Assembly: GCA_014654455.1 (NCBI GenBank)
Contig: JACWCY010000006.1
Span: 32,827-96,826, forward strand
Length of the DNA stretch: 64,000 nucleotides
Reading direction: 5' to 3'
Origin: Pelagibacterales bacterium SAG-MED01
GTDB lineage: Bacteria > Pseudomonadota > Alphaproteobacteria > Pelagibacterales > Pelagibacteraceae
Program-made: the position numbers and the translations under genes
The notes under the pieces: generated by a model
What the model saw: the letters and a program-made list of their open reading frames with translations, nothing else
What the model was told of the DNA's origin: nothing
Databases searched by the model: none
Shown here: positions 19,220 to 29,575 of the stretch, in pieces
Numbering within the stretch: position 1 is the first letter of the stretch
Layout: each line of letters opens with the position of its first letter

Positions 19220-19225
19220 AAAATC

Positions 19226-21304
19226 ATGGCTAGAACTCATACTTTAGATAAATATAGAAATATTGGTATTATGGCACACATTGATGCTGGTAAAACAACT
19301 ACTACTGAGAGAGTTTTATATTATACAGGTAAAAGTCATAAAATTGGTGAAGTTCATGATGGTGCAGCGACAATGGATTGGATGGAACAAGAACAGGAAA
19401 GAGGAATTACAATTACTTCGGCTGCAACAACTTGTTTTTGGCAAGATCATAGAATAAATATTATTGATACACCAGGACATGTGGACTTTACTATTGAAGT
19501 TGAGAGATCATTAAAAGTTTTGGATGGTGCTGTAGCTGTTTTTGATGGCGTAGCAGGCGTAGAACCTCAATCTGAAACTGTATGGAGACAAGCAGATAAA
19601 TATAAAGTTCCAAGAATTTGTTTTGTGAATAAATTAGACAGAACAGGCGCTGACTTCTTTAGATGTGTCGATATGATTAGAGATAGATTGGGTGCTAAAC
19701 CATTAGTGCTTCAAGTTCCAATAGGTATAGAAGCTTCTTTAACTGGTGTTGTAGATTTAGTAAAAATGAAAGCTCAAGTTTGGAAGAACGAAGCTTTAGG
19801 AGCTGAATGGGAATATAAAGATATTCCAGATGATTTAAAAGAAATTTCACAAAAGTATAGAACTGAATTAGTTGAATTAGCTGTAGAACAAGACGAAAAG
19901 TTAATGGAAGCTTATTTAAATGGTGATGAAATTAAAGAAGAAGATTTAGTAAAATGTATTAGAAAAGGAACATTAAATTTTAGTTTTGTACCAATTTTAA
20001 CAGGTTCTGCATTTAAGAATAAAGGTGTTCAACCCTTGCTTGATGCTGTTATAAATTATTTACCAAGTCCTATAGATATCGGCTCTATAAAAGGTACTAA
20101 GCCTGGTTCTGAGGAAGAAATCGAAATGAAATTTGAAGATGGTGCAGGTTTTTCAGCTTTAGCTTTTAAAGTTGCTAATGATCCGTTTGTTGGTTCTCTT
20201 ACTTTCATCAGAATTTATTCTGGCACAATTAAAACTGGTACAGGTATTTATAATTCTTCTAAAGAAAAAGAGGAGAGAGTTGGAAGAATGCTTTTAATGC
20301 ATGCAAACTCTAGAGAGGATATTAAAGAAGCTAATGCAGGTGATATTGTTGCACTAGCAGGTTTAAAATATACAATAACAGGTCACACACTGTGTGATGA
20401 AGATAAGCCGGTTTTGTTAGAACCAATGGAATTCCCAGACCCAGTAATTGAAATTGCTGTTGAACCTAAAACAAAAGCTGACCAAGAAAAAATGGGTGAA
20501 GCGTTAGGTAGACTTGCTAAGGAAGATCCTTCTTTCAGAGTAACATCTGACGAAGAATCTGGCCAAACTATTATTAAAGGAATGGGTGAACTGCATTTAG
20601 ATATTATTGTTGATCGTATGAAAAGAGAATTTAAAGTTGAAGCAAACGTTGGTGCGCCTCAAGTTGCGTATAGAGAAACATTAGAAAATGCTTCTGAAGT
20701 TGAATACACTCATAAAAAACAAAGTGGTGGTGCTGGTCAATTTGCTAAAGTTAAATTACTTGTTGAACCGCAAGAACCAGGAGCTGGTAGATCAGTTGAA
20801 AGCAAAATTAAAGGTGGTGCTATTCCTAAGGAATTTATTCCTGGAGTAGAAAAAGGAATAGAAACAGTTTCCGATGGAGGAATTTTAGCTGGATTTCCAA
20901 TGATAGATTATAAAGTTACAATTTTAGATGGATTACACCACGATGTAGATTCAAGTGTTCTTGCTTTTGAACTTGCTAGCAGAGCCTGTTTCAAGGAAGC
21001 ATGTACAAAAGGAACTTTAAAATTATTGGAACCTGTAATGAGAGTTGAAGTTGTTACACCAGAAGATTACATGGGTGATGTTATTGGTGATTTAAATAGT
21101 AGAAGAGGCCAAATAAGCACACAAGAACAAAGGGGTAATGCTACCGTTATTACAGCGATGGTTCCACTAGCAAACATGTTTGGATACATTAATAATTTAA
21201 GATCTATGTCTCAAGGCAGAGCACAATATTCAATGTTTTTTGATCATTACTCAAAAGTACCTCAAAATGTTCAAGACGAAGTAACAAAAAAGATTGCAGG
21301 ATAG
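19226..21304 (+). CDS. fusA: Elongation factor G
   Basis: EF-G (692 residues) is the GTPase driving translocation and, with RRF, ribosome recycling. The G1 loop [20 protein letters not shown] is near the N terminus, followed by [16 protein letters not shown] (G3) and [12 protein letters not shown] (G4). The later domains carry [18 protein letters not shown] and [16 protein letters not shown] second EF-G type seen in some bacteria is not present in the window. The gene after it is rpsJ, not tuf. Confidence 0.98.
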   Translation: MARTHTLDKYRNIGIMAHIDAGKTTTTERVLYYTGKSHKIGEVHDGAATMDWMEQEQERGITITSAATTCFWQDHRINIIDTPGHVDFTIEVERSLKVLDGAVAVFDGVAGVEPQSETVWRQADKYKVPRICFVNKLDRTGADFFRCVDMIRDRLGAKPLVLQVPIGIEASLTGVVDLVKMKAQVWKNEALGAEWEYKDIPDDLKEISQKYRTELVELAVEQDEKLMEAYLNGDEIKEEDLVKCIRKGTLNFSFVPILTGSAFKNKGVQPLLDAVINYLPSPIDIGSIKGTKPGSEEEIEMKFEDGAGFSALAFKVANDPFVGSLTFIRIYSGTIKTGTGIYNSSKEKEERVGRMLLMHANSREDIKEANAGDIVALAGLKYTITGHTLCDEDKPVLLEPMEFPDPVIEIAVEPKTKADQEKMGEALGRLAKEDPSFRVTSDEESGQTIIKGMGELHLDIIVDRMKREFKVEANVGAPQVAYRETLENASEVEYTHKKQSGGAGQFAKVKLLVEPQEPGAGRSVESKIKGGAIPKEFIPGVEKGIETVSDGGILAGFPMIDYKVTILDGLHHDVDSSVLAFELASRACFKEACTKGTLKLLEPVMRVEVVTPEDYMGDVIGDLNSRRGQISTQEQRGNATVITAMVPLANMFGYINNLRSMSQGRAQYSMFFDHYSKVPQNVQDEVTKKIAG

Positions 21305-21305
21305 T

Positions 21306-21614
21306 ATGGAAAAACAAAATATAAGAATTAAACTTAGAGCTTACGATAACAAAATTCTAGATGCTTCTACGGAAGAGATTGTAAATACTGTAAAAAGAAC
21401 TGGTGCAACTATTAAAGGCCCAATACCTCTACCAACCAGAATTGAAAGATATACAGTTTTAAGATCTCCTCACATAGATAAAAAAAGCAGAGAACAATTT
21501 GAGTCAAGAACTCATAAAAGATTAATTGATATAATAGAACCAACACCACAAACTGTCGAAGCTTTAATGAAACTAGACTTGGCTTCTGGAGTTGATGTGG
21601 AGATAAAGATTTAA
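21306..21614 (+). CDS. rpsJ: 30S ribosomal protein S10
   Basis: S10 (102 residues) is a 30S head protein that also serves as NusE in antitermination. The conserved stretches [35 protein letters not shown] and [14 protein letters not shown] are present. The frame extends 12 bases further upstream into fusA, but the ATG at 21306, one base after the fusA stop, gives the standard N terminus. It opens the S10 ribosomal protein series directly after fusA, without an intervening tuf. Confidence 0.96.
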   Translation: MEKQNIRIKLRAYDNKILDASTEEIVNTVKRTGATIKGPIPLPTRIERYTVLRSPHIDKKSREQFESRTHKRLIDIIEPTPQTVEALMKLDLASGVDVEIKI

Positions 21615-21616
21615 TT

Positions 21617-22327
21617 ATGAGTGAAATTGCATTAATTGGGAAAAAAGTTGGTATGACAAGAGAATTTTATAAATCAGGTCAGCTTGTACCAGTAACAGTT
21701 TTAAAGATGGAAAAAGCTAGAGTTATTCAAATAATAAATGAGGAAAAAAGAGGATATAAAGCTGTTCAACTTGGTTATGGAAAAATTAAAAGTTCTAAAT
21801 TAACAAAAGCAATGAAAGGTTTTTTTGCAAAAAAAAATACAGAGGCTAAAAAAAAATTAAAAGAATATAGAGTTGAGAGTACAGAGAATTATAAAGAAGG
21901 GAATGAATTTGGTCTTGAAATTTTTAAAGATATTAAATTTGTAGATACTAAATCAAAAACTATAGGAAAAGGTTTTGCTGGAGCTATGAAAAGACATAAC
22001 TTTGGTGGTTTAAGAGCAACTCACGGCGTATCAGTTTCACATAGATCCCATGGCTCAACTGGACAAAGACAGGATCCTGGTAAAGTGTTTAAGGGTAAAA
22101 AAATGGCTGGTCACATGGGTGATAAATTGAGAACTATGCAAAATATTGAAATTATAAAAACAGATTTAGAAAATGAGTTACTTTATTTAAAAGGCTCAAT
22201 ACCAGGGGCTAAAAATACAGAAGTTCTTGTAAAAGGCTCTGTAAAGAATATTCAAAAAATGACAATTGAAGAAAAAATTAAAGCTGCAGAAATTGCAAAA
22301 AAAACACCAGATAAGAAGAAAAAATAA
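21617..22327 (+). CDS. rplC: 50S ribosomal protein L3
   Basis: L3 (236 residues) is an early 50S assembly protein whose long loop nears the peptidyl transferase centre. It begins with IGKKVGMTREF and contains the loop FGGLRATHGVSVSHRSHGSTGQ.QDPGKVFKGKKMAGHMG. The C terminus carries a Lys-rich tail (about residues 210-236) longer than in E. coli. It overlaps rplD by one base. Confidence 0.97.
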   Translation: MSEIALIGKKVGMTREFYKSGQLVPVTVLKMEKARVIQIINEEKRGYKAVQLGYGKIKSSKLTKAMKGFFAKKNTEAKKKLKEYRVESTENYKEGNEFGLEIFKDIKFVDTKSKTIGKGFAGAMKRHNFGGLRATHGVSVSHRSHGSTGQRQDPGKVFKGKKMAGHMGDKLRTMQNIEIIKTDLENELLYLKGSIPGAKNTEVLVKGSVKNIQKMTIEEKIKAAEIAKKTPDKKKK

Positions 22328-22950
22328 TGAAATTAGATAAACTAAATTTAAATGGAAAAAAAGACTCAATAGAAGTTTTAGATAAAATTTTTTCTGCAAA
22401 AGTTAACAAAAAGTTAATTAGTAATGTTTTGTATAAAACCAACGCTAATTACAAGGGAAGACATGCTAAAACCAAACAACAAAATGAAGTTTCAGGACCT
22501 ACTTCAAAAATTTATGCTCAAAAGGGAACAGGTAATGCAAGACATGCTAGTAGAAAAGCTCCTATATTTGTTGGTGGTGGTGTAGCTCATGGTCCTAAAG
22601 GTGAATTAGCCTATAAGAAAAGAAAATTAAACAAAAGTGAGAAAAAAGAAAGTATAGCGTCATTAATAAGTGAAAAAAAAATCAATAATAAATTAATTGT
22701 GTTTAGTGATTTTAATTCAGTGATTAAAAAAACAAAAGAAATGAATGTTATAGTGAATAAATTCGAGTTAACAAATTCGTTGATTATTTTAGACAAATCA
22801 TCAAAAGAAAAAATTGAAAAATCGATTAGAAATATCCCAAATATCAAAGTTACTGATGTAAATCATTTTAGTGCTTTTGATATTGTAAAATTTAAAAAAA
22901 TTGTATTTACAGAAAGTTCAATAAAAGAACTTGAGAAGAGGTATGCATAA
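22327..22950 (+). CDS. rplD: 50S ribosomal protein L4
   Basis: L4 (207 residues) lines part of the exit tunnel. The extended loop is recognisable as GRHAKTKQQNEVSG with KGTGNARHASRKAPIFVGGGVAHGP. In E. coli L4 also represses its operon; no such site was identified here. Its N-terminal ~25 residues are Lys/Leu rich. It starts one base inside the rplC stop and ends 1 bp before rplW. Confidence 0.96.
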   Translation: MKLDKLNLNGKKDSIEVLDKIFSAKVNKKLISNVLYKTNANYKGRHAKTKQQNEVSGPTSKIYAQKGTGNARHASRKAPIFVGGGVAHGPKGELAYKKRKLNKSEKKESIASLISEKKINNKLIVFSDFNSVIKKTKEMNVIVNKFELTNSLIILDKSSKEKIEKSIRNIPNIKVTDVNHFSAFDIVKFKKIVFTESSIKELEKRYA

Positions 22951-22951
22951 T

Positions 22952-23245
22952 ATGGAAAAGATACATTTATATGATAAAATTTTATCTCCTTTATTAACGG
23001 AAAAAACAACTAATTTATCATCACAAAATAAAATAGTTTTTAAAGTACCTTATGCAGCTAACAAAAAAAATTTGAAGCTAAATATTGAAAAAATTTTTAA
23101 AGTTAACGTGATTAAAATAAATATTATCAATAAACAAAATAGAACTAAAATTACCAGAGGTAAAAAAGTAAAAGTTTCTGGTTATAAAAAAGCAATAATA
23201 ACACTTAAAAAAGGTCAAAATATTGATCTAACAACTGGAATTTAA
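22952..23245 (+). CDS. rplW: 50S ribosomal protein L23
   Basis: L23 (97 residues) sits at the tunnel exit and docks trigger factor and SRP. Family features are LYDKILSPLLTEKTTNLSSQNKIVF near the start and the FKVNVIKINIINKQNRTKITRG loop. The frame is open 21 bases upstream inside rplD, but the ATG at 22952 is the start that matches the family N terminus. Confidence 0.95.
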   Translation: MEKIHLYDKILSPLLTEKTTNLSSQNKIVFKVPYAANKKNLKLNIEKIFKVNVIKINIINKQNRTKITRGKKVKVSGYKKAIITLKKGQNIDLTTGI

Positions 23246-23246
23246 A

Positions 23247-24086
23247 ATGGCATTAAAAACTTTTAAACCCTACACAAAATCTACAAGAGGAACAATTCTT
23301 GTTAATAGAGAAGGACTTTGGAAAGGTAAACCTTTTAAAACATTAGTTTCACCTAAAAATTCAATGAAAGGGAGAAATAATAATGGCCATATTACATCAA
23401 TAAATAGAGCTGGTGGACACAAAAAAATGTATAGACAGGTTGATTTTTACCGTAAAAAATTTGATATGCCAGCTGTTGTTGAACGAATTGAGTATGATCC
23501 AAATAGATCTTGCTACATAATGTTAGTTAAATTTGAAGATAATTCTCATGCTTATTATCTAGCTCCTCAGAAAATCAAAGTTGGTGATAAAATTGAAAAT
23601 GGATCTAAAAAAGAGATAAAAATTGGTAATTGTATGCCCTTACAGGATATTCCTGTAGGTATAAATATCCATAATGTAGAAATTCAACCGGGTGCTGGTG
23701 GAAAAATTGCAAGATCAGCAGGCACTTCTGTAACAATCAGTGGTTTAGATGGAAATTATAGTTTGATTAAAATGTTGTCTGGCGAAGTTCGAAAAATAGA
23801 CTCTAGATCATTAGCTACAATCGGTGTTCTAAGTAATCCAGATCAAAAAAATATCAAGATAGGTAAAGCTGGAAGATCAAGATGGCTTGGTAGAAAGCCA
23901 CATACAAGAGGAGTGGTTAAAAATCCAGTGGATCACCCTCATGGAGGTGGAGAAGGTAAAACAGCAGGTGGTAGACATCCAGTTTCACCAACGGGTCAAT
24001 CGGCTAAAGGATTAAAAACTAGAGATAACAAAAGAACAGATAAATTCATCATTAAAAGAAGAAATAAAAGAAAGGATACTAAATAA
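23247..24086 (+). CDS. rplB: 50S ribosomal protein L2
   Basis: L2 (279 residues) is needed for subunit association and peptidyl transfer. Signatures seen are the N-terminal [12 protein letters not shown], the central [18 protein letters not shown] and the C-terminal [27 protein letters not shown], whose conserved His lies in the HPHGGG loop. It overlaps rpsS by one base. Confidence 0.98.
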   Translation: MALKTFKPYTKSTRGTILVNREGLWKGKPFKTLVSPKNSMKGRNNNGHITSINRAGGHKKMYRQVDFYRKKFDMPAVVERIEYDPNRSCYIMLVKFEDNSHAYYLAPQKIKVGDKIENGSKKEIKIGNCMPLQDIPVGINIHNVEIQPGAGGKIARSAGTSVTISGLDGNYSLIKMLSGEVRKIDSRSLATIGVLSNPDQKNIKIGKAGRSRWLGRKPHTRGVVKNPVDHPHGGGEGKTAGGRHPVSPTGQSAKGLKTRDNKRTDKFIIKRRNKRKDTK

Positions 24087-24385
24087 TGGCTAGAGCTGTA
24101 TGGAAAGGACCTTTCGTTGAAGAAAGTTTAATGAAAAAAGTAGATAAGTATAAAAACGATCCAAAAAAAATACCTATTAAAACTTGGTCAAGAAAATCAA
24201 CAATTATTCCAGATTTTGTAGGAGTAAGTTTTTTGATTTATAATGGAAAAAAGTTTATTCCAATAACTATTTCAGAGGATATGGTTGGACACAAATTAGG
24301 TGAATTTGCACCTACAAGAACTTTTTTTGGTCACACACCAGCAGACAAAAAAGCAAAACCAGCAGAGGCAGCACCTAAAAAATAA
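24086..24385 (+). CDS. rpsS: 30S ribosomal protein S19
   Basis: S19 (99 residues) binds the 30S head beside S13. It starts [18 protein letters not shown] and contains [18 protein letters not shown] and the signature [14 protein letters not shown] short Ala/Lys/Pro tail ([14 protein letters not shown]) extends past the usual end. Adjacent to rplV with a 2-bp gap. Confidence 0.96.
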   Translation: MARAVWKGPFVEESLMKKVDKYKNDPKKIPIKTWSRKSTIIPDFVGVSFLIYNGKKFIPITISEDMVGHKLGEFAPTRTFFGHTPADKKAKPAEAAPKK

Positions 24386-24387
24386 TT

Positions 24388-24780
24388 ATGAGCAAAAAAA
24401 AGAAAATTAAAAAAGATAAAACAGTGAAATCTATTAATAATAATATTAGGTCTAGCGTGAGAAAACTAAATCCAATTTTAAAAGGAATTGTTGGAAAAAA
24501 AGTTGATATTGCAATTAGAGATTTACAATTTTCTGAAAAAAGAATAACGAAAGATATTAGAAAAACAATTAATTCTGCTGTTGCTAATGCAGAAAATAAT
24601 TTTCAGTATGATATTGATAAATTAGTTGTTAAAGAAGCATACTGTGGAAAGAAGATTATAATGAAAAGATTTAGACCAAGAGCTAAAGGGAGAGCCGCAC
24701 CAATATTAAAACCGTATTCTAGTGTCACAATAATTTTATCAGAGTCAAAAAAAATGGAGAGTCATGGGACAAAAAGTTAA
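24388..24780 (+). CDS. rplV: 50S ribosomal protein L22
   Basis: L22 (130 residues) reaches into the exit tunnel. The core is recognisable by [40 protein letters not shown] and the C-terminal hairpin [26 protein letters not shown]. An N-terminal Lys-rich extension of about 20 residues precedes the usual start. Its end overlaps rpsC by 17 bp, the longest overlap within the r-protein run. Confidence 0.94.
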   Translation: MSKKKKIKKDKTVKSINNNIRSSVRKLNPILKGIVGKKVDIAIRDLQFSEKRITKDIRKTINSAVANAENNFQYDIDKLVVKEAYCGKKIIMKRFRPRAKGRAAPILKPYSSVTIILSESKKMESHGTKS

Positions 24781-25444
24781 TCCAGTAGGTTTTCGATTAG
24801 GTGTAAATAGAGGCTGGGACTCAGTTTGGTACGCTAAAAAGAAAGATTTTGGTAATTACTTAATTGAAGATTTTAAAATCAGGCAATATGTTAAAAAAAA
24901 TGTTATCAACTCTGGAGTATCTAAAGTGATGATTGAGCGAACTGCTAACAAGTGTTACGTAACAATATATACTTCTAGACCAGGCTTTGTTATTGGAAAA
25001 AAAGGTAGCGATATTGACAAAATTAAAAATAATTTATCAAAGTTTACATCAAATGAAGTTACATTAAATATTAAAGAAGTAAAAAAACCTGAAACAAACG
25101 CATATCTTGTAGCTGAAAATATAGCTCAACAATTAGTAAAAAGAATTTCTTACAGACGTGCAATGAAAAGAGCAATGCAATCATGCTTAAGGTTAGGAGC
25201 TAAAGGCATAAAAGTTTCTATTAGTGGTAGATTGGGAGGAAATGAGATTGCTAGAACTGAATGGTTAAGAGACGGAAGCATTCCATCGCACACATTAAGA
25301 GCTGATATCGATTATGCAGAAGCTGAAGCCTTAACTACATATGGAATTATAGGAATTAAAGTTTGGATTTATAAAGGTGAAGTTTTTGCTAAAGAATTTA
25401 GTCAAGAAACAAATAAGATAATCCCGAAAGAAGGTAAAGTATAA
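24764..25444 (+). CDS. rpsC: 30S ribosomal protein S3
   Basis: S3 (226 residues) forms part of the mRNA entry channel. It begins [19 protein letters not shown], includes the KH-type loop [17 protein letters not shown], and the C-terminal domain [31 protein letters not shown]. The ATG at 24764 gives the canonical N terminus, so the overlap with rplV is real. Confidence 0.97.
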   Translation: MGQKVNPVGFRLGVNRGWDSVWYAKKKDFGNYLIEDFKIRQYVKKNVINSGVSKVMIERTANKCYVTIYTSRPGFVIGKKGSDIDKIKNNLSKFTSNEVTLNIKEVKKPETNAYLVAENIAQQLVKRISYRRAMKRAMQSCLRLGAKGIKVSISGRLGGNEIARTEWLRDGSIPSHTLRADIDYAEAEALTTYGIIGIKVWIYKGEVFAKEFSQETNKIIPKEGKV

Positions 25445-25445
25445 A

Positions 25446-25856
25446 ATGTTGCAACCTGTTAGAACAAAATGGCGAAAGGCACATAAAGGTCGAATTCATG
25501 GTACGGCATCAAGGGCAAATTTGATTAATTATGGTGCATATGCATTAAAAGCATTACAACCAGAGAGAGTTACAGGAAAACAAATTGAGGCTGCTAGGGT
25601 TGCTTTAACTAGACATATGAAAAGACAAGGAAGAGTTTGGACAAGAATTTTTCCAAATATACCTGTATCAAAAAAACCTATTGAAGTTCGAATGGGAAAA
25701 GGGAAAGGAACTCCTGAATATTATGCTTGTAGAGTTAAACCAGGAAGAATTTTATTTGAGGTAGATGGTGTATCAGAACAAATTGCGAAAGAAGCTCTAT
25801 ACAAAGCTTCGGCAAAACTACCAATTAAAACAAAAACAATAAAGAGATTTGCTTAA
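25446..25856 (+). CDS. rplP: 50S ribosomal protein L16
   Basis: L16 (136 residues) contacts A-site tRNA and 23S rRNA. It opens [16 protein letters not shown] and shows the signature [27 protein letters not shown]. The conserved Arg in the region hydroxylated by YcfD in E. coli is within RMGKGKG. The rpmC ATG follows immediately after the stop. Confidence 0.97.
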   Translation: MLQPVRTKWRKAHKGRIHGTASRANLINYGAYALKALQPERVTGKQIEAARVALTRHMKRQGRVWTRIFPNIPVSKKPIEVRMGKGKGTPEYYACRVKPGRILFEVDGVSEQIAKEALYKASAKLPIKTKTIKRFA

Positions 25857-26048
25857 ATGAAAAAACAAGAGATTAAAAAACTATCAAAAGATGAAATTCT
25901 TAAAAATATTACTAAATTTAAAAAGGATCTATTTAATTTTAGATTTCAAAAAATTAATTCTCAGGTAACAAATCCAGCGAAAATTGGAGAAACAAAAAAA
26001 ACAATAGCTAGATTAAAAACAATGTTAAAAGGAAAAATTAATGCCTAA
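25857..26048 (+). CDS. rpmC: 50S ribosomal protein L29
   Basis: L29 (63 residues) lies at the tunnel exit next to L23. It is a two-helix protein with [26 protein letters not shown] and [15 protein letters not shown], the usual L29 pattern. It overlaps rpsQ by 8 bp. Confidence 0.93.
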   Translation: MKKQEIKKLSKDEILKNITKFKKDLFNFRFQKINSQVTNPAKIGETKKTIARLKTMLKGKINA

Positions 26049-26277
26049 AAAAATTTTAACAGGAATAGTTGTAAGCGATAAACCAAATAAAACAATAACA
26101 GTAATGGTTGAAAGAAAATATTCCCATCCTTTACTCAAAAAAGTTATACGTGTTAGAAAAAAATATAATGCTCATGATGAAAATAACAAATTTAAAACTG
26201 GAGATAAAGTTTCAATTATTGAAAGTAAACCATTTTCTAAAAATAAAAAATTTCAAGTTATGGAAAGTTTAAAATAA
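26041..26277 (+). CDS. rpsQ: 30S ribosomal protein S17
   Basis: S17 (78 residues) is a primary 16S rRNA binder with an OB fold. Motifs are [31 protein letters not shown] and [27 protein letters not shown]. Its stop overlaps the rplN ATG by one base. Confidence 0.96.
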   Translation: MPKKILTGIVVSDKPNKTITVMVERKYSHPLLKKVIRVRKKYNAHDENNKFKTGDKVSIIESKPFSKNKKFQVMESLK

Positions 26278-26646
26278 TGATACAAGTTCAAACTGAATTA
26301 ATGGTAGCTGATAACACTGGTGCAAAAAAAATTGAATGTATTAAAGTACTAGGTGGTTCCAAAAGAAGATATGCCAGCATTGGTGATACAATAGTAATTG
26401 CAGTAAAAGAGGCAATACCTAAAGGAAAAGTTAAAAAAGGTTCTGTTCATAAAGCTGTTGTTGTAAGAGTGAAAAAAGGAATACATAGAGATGATGGATC
26501 TAAAGTAAGATTTGATAATAATGCTGCAGTTTTAGTAGACGATAAAGGCGAACCAGTTGGAACAAGAATTTTTGGTCCTGTAACAAGAGAATTGAGAAAT
26601 AGGGGGGCAAATGAAAATTATTTCATTAGCACCAGAGGTTTTGTAA
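26277..26646 (+). CDS. rplN: 50S ribosomal protein L14, interrupted by a 1-nt frameshift
   Basis: L14 bridges 50S and 30S at helix 14. From the ATG the normal sequence ([17 protein letters not shown].., ..[20 protein letters not shown]) is read for 110 codons. At the G run 26602-26607 the frame then departs from the family. In the +1 frame the text continues [12 protein letters not shown] and stops at 26644-26646, which is exactly the expected L14 ending and gives 122 residues. The stop also overlaps the rplX ATG as TAATG, the junction style used elsewhere in this operon. One extra G in the run (six instead of five) explains everything. Because L14 is essential, a sequencing or assembly error is likeliest; an in vivo +1 slip is a remote alternative. 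Confidence 0.9.
26602..26607 (+). other. Frameshift site: run of six G in rplN
   Basis: AGGGGGGC within rplN. With five G the frame reads N-R-G-Q-M-K and yields a normal L14. With six, L14 loses its last 12 residues and runs in frame through the rplX start, creating a 205-residue L14-L24 fusion frame. Homopolymer position and single-base size are typical of a read error. Confidence 0.85.
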
Positions 26647-26894
26647 TGATTAAAAAAGGATTAAAAGTGCTAGTTTTATCCGGCAAAGATAAAAAAAAAG
26701 AGGGTGAAGTAATTGAAATTGACAGACCTAATAATAGAGCAAAAGTAAAAGAAATTAATATGGTTAAAAAACATGTAAAGACAACTAAAGAAAAAAAAGG
26801 TGGAATAATTTCAAAAGAAAGTTTTATACATTTATCAAATTTGAAATTAATTGATATTAAAAATAAGAATAAAAAATCTGAGGTTAAAAAATAA
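26646..26894 (+). CDS. rplX: 50S ribosomal protein L24
   Basis: L24 (82 residues from the ATG at 26646) initiates 50S assembly. The KOW motif reads [21 protein letters not shown], followed by [12 protein letters not shown] and [21 protein letters not shown], all typical. The upstream frame is artificially joined to rplN by the G-run frameshift; the internal ATG overlapping the true L14 stop by one base is the authentic start. It overlaps rplE by one base. Confidence 0.92.
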   Translation: MIKKGLKVLVLSGKDKKKEGEVIEIDRPNNRAKVKEINMVKKHVKTTKEKKGGIISKESFIHLSNLKLIDIKNKNKKSEVKK

Positions 26895-27448
26895 TGAGTC
26901 CAAGATTAAAAGAACTTTATTATAAAGAAATTCAACCTTCTTTAAAATCAAAATTTGGTTTTAAGAACATTTATATGGGTCCAAAAATTGAAAAAATAAT
27001 TTTAAACATGGGTCTTGGATTAGATGGAAATGATTCAAAGATATTAAAATCATGTGAAGAAGATTTAGCAAAAATAACTGGTCAAAAACCAGTTATAACT
27101 AAATTTAAAAAATCTGTGGCTAATTTTAAAACACGAAAAGGTTCTAATGCTGGTTTAAAAGTTACTTTAAGAAAAAATAAGATGTATGAATTTCTCGACA
27201 GACTTGTGAATATAGCTTTACCTAGAATAAAAGATTTTAGAGGTTTATCTACTAAAGGATTTGATAAATTTGGAAATTACACATTTGGTGTTAAAGAACA
27301 CATTATCTTCCCTGAAGTAAGTTTTGATAGAGCTGATAAAGTAAGAGGCTTAGATATTATAATTGTTTTATCTTCAAAAAATAAAGACCATAGTTTTGCT
27401 TTATTAGAAAAATTAAACTTCCCGTTTACTAAAAAAGGAGACAATTAA
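26894..27448 (+). CDS. rplE: 50S ribosomal protein L5
   Basis: L5 (184 residues) binds 5S rRNA in the central protuberance. Seen are [19 protein letters not shown], the basic [22 protein letters not shown] and [20 protein letters not shown]. Length and motifs are standard. It begins one base inside the rplX stop. Confidence 0.97.
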   Translation: MSPRLKELYYKEIQPSLKSKFGFKNIYMGPKIEKIILNMGLGLDGNDSKILKSCEEDLAKITGQKPVITKFKKSVANFKTRKGSNAGLKVTLRKNKMYEFLDRLVNIALPRIKDFRGLSTKGFDKFGNYTFGVKEHIIFPEVSFDRADKVRGLDIIIVLSSKNKDHSFALLEKLNFPFTKKGDN

Positions 27449-27449
27449 A

Positions 27450-27755
27450 ATGGCAAAACTTAGCTCAATAAATAAAAATAATAAAAGAATTAGCCTTTCT
27501 CAAAAGTTTTATAAAAAGAGAGATAAATTAAAGAAAATAGTTATGAATAAAAAACTTCCTTTGGAAGAAAGGTTTAAGGCGCAACAAAAGTTATCTAAGC
27601 TACCTAGAAACTCAGCAAAAGTTAGAGTTATGAATAGGTGTCAAATAACAGGAAGACCTCACGGTGTTTATAGAAAACTAAAAATATCTAGAATTGCATT
27701 AAGACAATTAGGATTACAAGGAAAGATACCAGGATTAGTTAAATCAAGCTGGTAG
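27450..27755 (+). CDS. rpsN: 30S ribosomal protein S14
   Basis: S14 (101 residues) of the zinc-free type: the C-terminal signature is [27 protein letters not shown], with a single Cys rather than the CxxC pairs of zinc-binding S14. It has the basic N-terminal half typical of the longer alphaproteobacterial form. Confidence 0.96.
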   Translation: MAKLSSINKNNKRISLSQKFYKKRDKLKKIVMNKKLPLEERFKAQQKLSKLPRNSAKVRVMNRCQITGRPHGVYRKLKISRIALRQLGLQGKIPGLVKSSW

Positions 27756-27766
27756 AAAGGATTATT

Positions 27767-28162
27767 ATGAGTTTGAGTGACCCAATAGGAGATATGATAG
27801 CAAGAGTGAAAAATGCTCAAGCTAGAAATCATAAAAAAGTAGAATTACCTTCGTCAAATTTTAAAACTAAAATTGCGGATATTCTTAAAAATGAGGGTTT
27901 TATAAAAGATTTTAAAATTAGTGAAGAAGATAAAAAATCAATTTTATCACTAGAATTAAAATACCATTCTGGAAATCCAGTGATAAGTGCTTTTGAAAGA
28001 GTTTCAAAACCTGGAAGAAGAATTTTTTCTAGCGCAGAGAGTCTACCAAAAATAAATAATGGTTTAGGCATTGCAATAGTATCTACCCCCAAAGGTGTTA
28101 TGACCGATATGGATGCTAGAAAACAAAAAGTGGGTGGGGAAATTATTTGTAAGGTATTTTAA
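27767..28162 (+). CDS. rpsH: 30S ribosomal protein S8
   Basis: S8 (131 residues) binds the central domain of 16S rRNA. Motifs are DPIGDMIARVKNAQ at the start and the C-terminal GLGIAIVSTPKGVMTDMDARKQKVGGEIICKVF. An AAAGGA ribosome-binding site stands 7-12 bases before the ATG, clearer than at most junctions here. In E. coli S8 represses the spc operon at L5. Confidence 0.97.
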   Translation: MSLSDPIGDMIARVKNAQARNHKKVELPSSNFKTKIADILKNEGFIKDFKISEEDKKSILSLELKYHSGNPVISAFERVSKPGRRIFSSAESLPKINNGLGIAIVSTPKGVMTDMDARKQKVGGEIICKVF

Positions 28163-28701
28163 TGTCTAAAATTGGAAAAATTAGCATATCAATTCCTGAA
28201 AAAGTAAAAGTTGCTTTAGCTGGAAATATTTTGAATATTGAAGGTCCGTCAGGGAAAAAAGCACTAAATATTGACTTGGAAGTTTTTAATCTTGATATTA
28301 AAGATGGAAAAGAAATATCTATTAAACCAAAAAAAATAGATCAAAATACTAAAAGATTGTGGGGAATGAATAGAAGCTTAATTAATAACGCAGTAATTGG
28401 TTCAAGTTCTGGATATGAAAAAATTCTTGAATTAGTTGGAGTAGGATATAGAGCCGCTCTTAAAGGAAATCAATTAAACCTTCAATTAGGTTACAGTCAT
28501 GATATTAATTTTGATATTCCTGAAGGAATTAAAATTGCTGTAGAAAAACAAACTACATTAAAAATAAGTGGATCTGACAAGCAGCTAGTTGGCTCTGTTG
28601 TATCAAAAATTAAAACATTAAGAAAAATAGAACCATATAAAGGCAAAGGAATTAGAGAAAAAGGTCAACATATCTTGAAAAAAGAAGGAAAGAAAAAATA
28701 A
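28162..28701 (+). CDS. rplF: 50S ribosomal protein L6
   Basis: L6 (179 residues) lies near the sarcin-ricin loop. Two alpha/beta repeats are seen, with [22 protein letters not shown] in the second and the C-terminal signature [23 protein letters not shown]. Single-base overlaps join it to rpsH and rplR. Confidence 0.97.
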   Translation: MSKIGKISISIPEKVKVALAGNILNIEGPSGKKALNIDLEVFNLDIKDGKEISIKPKKIDQNTKRLWGMNRSLINNAVIGSSSGYEKILELVGVGYRAALKGNQLNLQLGYSHDINFDIPEGIKIAVEKQTTLKISGSDKQLVGSVVSKIKTLRKIEPYKGKGIREKGQHILKKEGKKK

Positions 28702-29057
28702 TGAAACTTACAACAAGTATTAGAAAAAAGTATAGAGTAAGTAATAAATTAAAAAAAGTTGCTTCAAGTGACAGATACAGATTAAGCATATCAAGATCCT
28801 CTAGAAATATATCTGCACAAATAATCGATGATACCAAAAATATTACTTTATTGTCAGCTTCTTCTGTTGAAAAAGATATTAAAGCTAATTCTAAAGTCAA
28901 TAAAACAGAATTATCTAAAATTGTTGCTGAAAAACTTGCTAAAAAAGCTCAAGAAAAAAAGATAAAAAAAATTTTTTTTGATAGAGGAATATATAAATAT
29001 CATGGGAGAGTAAAAATTTTTGCAGAAACTCTTCGTAAAAATGGAATGGAATTTTAA
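28701..29057 (+). CDS. rplR: 50S ribosomal protein L18
   Basis: L18 (118 residues) binds 5S rRNA with L5 and L25. It contains [31 protein letters not shown] and the C-terminal [27 protein letters not shown], the standard ending. Confidence 0.96.
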   Translation: MKLTTSIRKKYRVSNKLKKVASSDRYRLSISRSSRNISAQIIDDTKNITLLSASSVEKDIKANSKVNKTELSKIVAEKLAKKAQEKKIKKIFFDRGIYKYHGRVKIFAETLRKNGMEF

Positions 29058-29059
29058 TC

Positions 29060-29575
29060 ATGGAATATAATAAAGATAAAAAAACAGACGATATATTAGA
29101 GAAATTAGTTCATATTAATAGAATTACAAAAGTTGTTAAAGGTGGACGAAGATTTGGTTTTTCAGCACTTGTAGTTGTAGGTAATCAAGCTGGTAAAATT
29201 GGTGTAGCTCACGCAAAAGCTAAACAAGTACCTGATGCAATTAAAAAAGCTAATGAGATGGCTAGGCGAAGACTTATTCAAATACCTTTAAGAGAGGGGC
29301 GAACAATTCACCATGATGTAAAAGCTAAAGATGGTTCAGGTAGAATTGTTTTAAGAGCAGCAACTAAAGGTACTGGAATAATAGCTGGAGGACCTGTAAG
29401 AGCAGTTTGTGAAGTTTTAGGTGTAAAAGATATTGTTGCAAAATCTATGGGTACATCGAATGCTCATAATGTAATTAGAGCAACTATGAAAGCATTGTTA
29501 AAACAAAACTCTCCAAAACAAATATCATCAATAAGAAACAAAAAAATTTCAGAAATAATTGAAAAAAGAGGATAA
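29060..29575 (+). CDS. rpsE: 30S ribosomal protein S5
   Basis: S5 (171 residues) forms part of the mRNA entry site and affects fidelity. The signature KVVKGGRRFGFSALVVVGNQAGKIG and the C-terminal GVKDIVAKSMGTSNAHNVIRAT are present. Its stop overlaps the rplO ATG by one base, so the rpmD (L30) gene usually found here is absent. Confidence 0.97.
   Translation: MEYNKDKKTDDILEKLVHINRITKVVKGGRRFGFSALVVVGNQAGKIGVAHAKAKQVPDAIKKANEMARRRLIQIPLREGRTIHHDVKAKDGSGRIVLRAATKGTGIIAGGPVRAVCEVLGVKDIVAKSMGTSNAHNVIRATMKALLKQNSPKQISSIRNKKISEIIEKRG

Noticed and set aside
26277..26894. A genuine L14-L24 fusion protein of 205 residues
   Set aside because: The missing L14 ending is present in the +1 frame with a stop overlapping the rplX ATG, so a single extra G explains the fused frame better.
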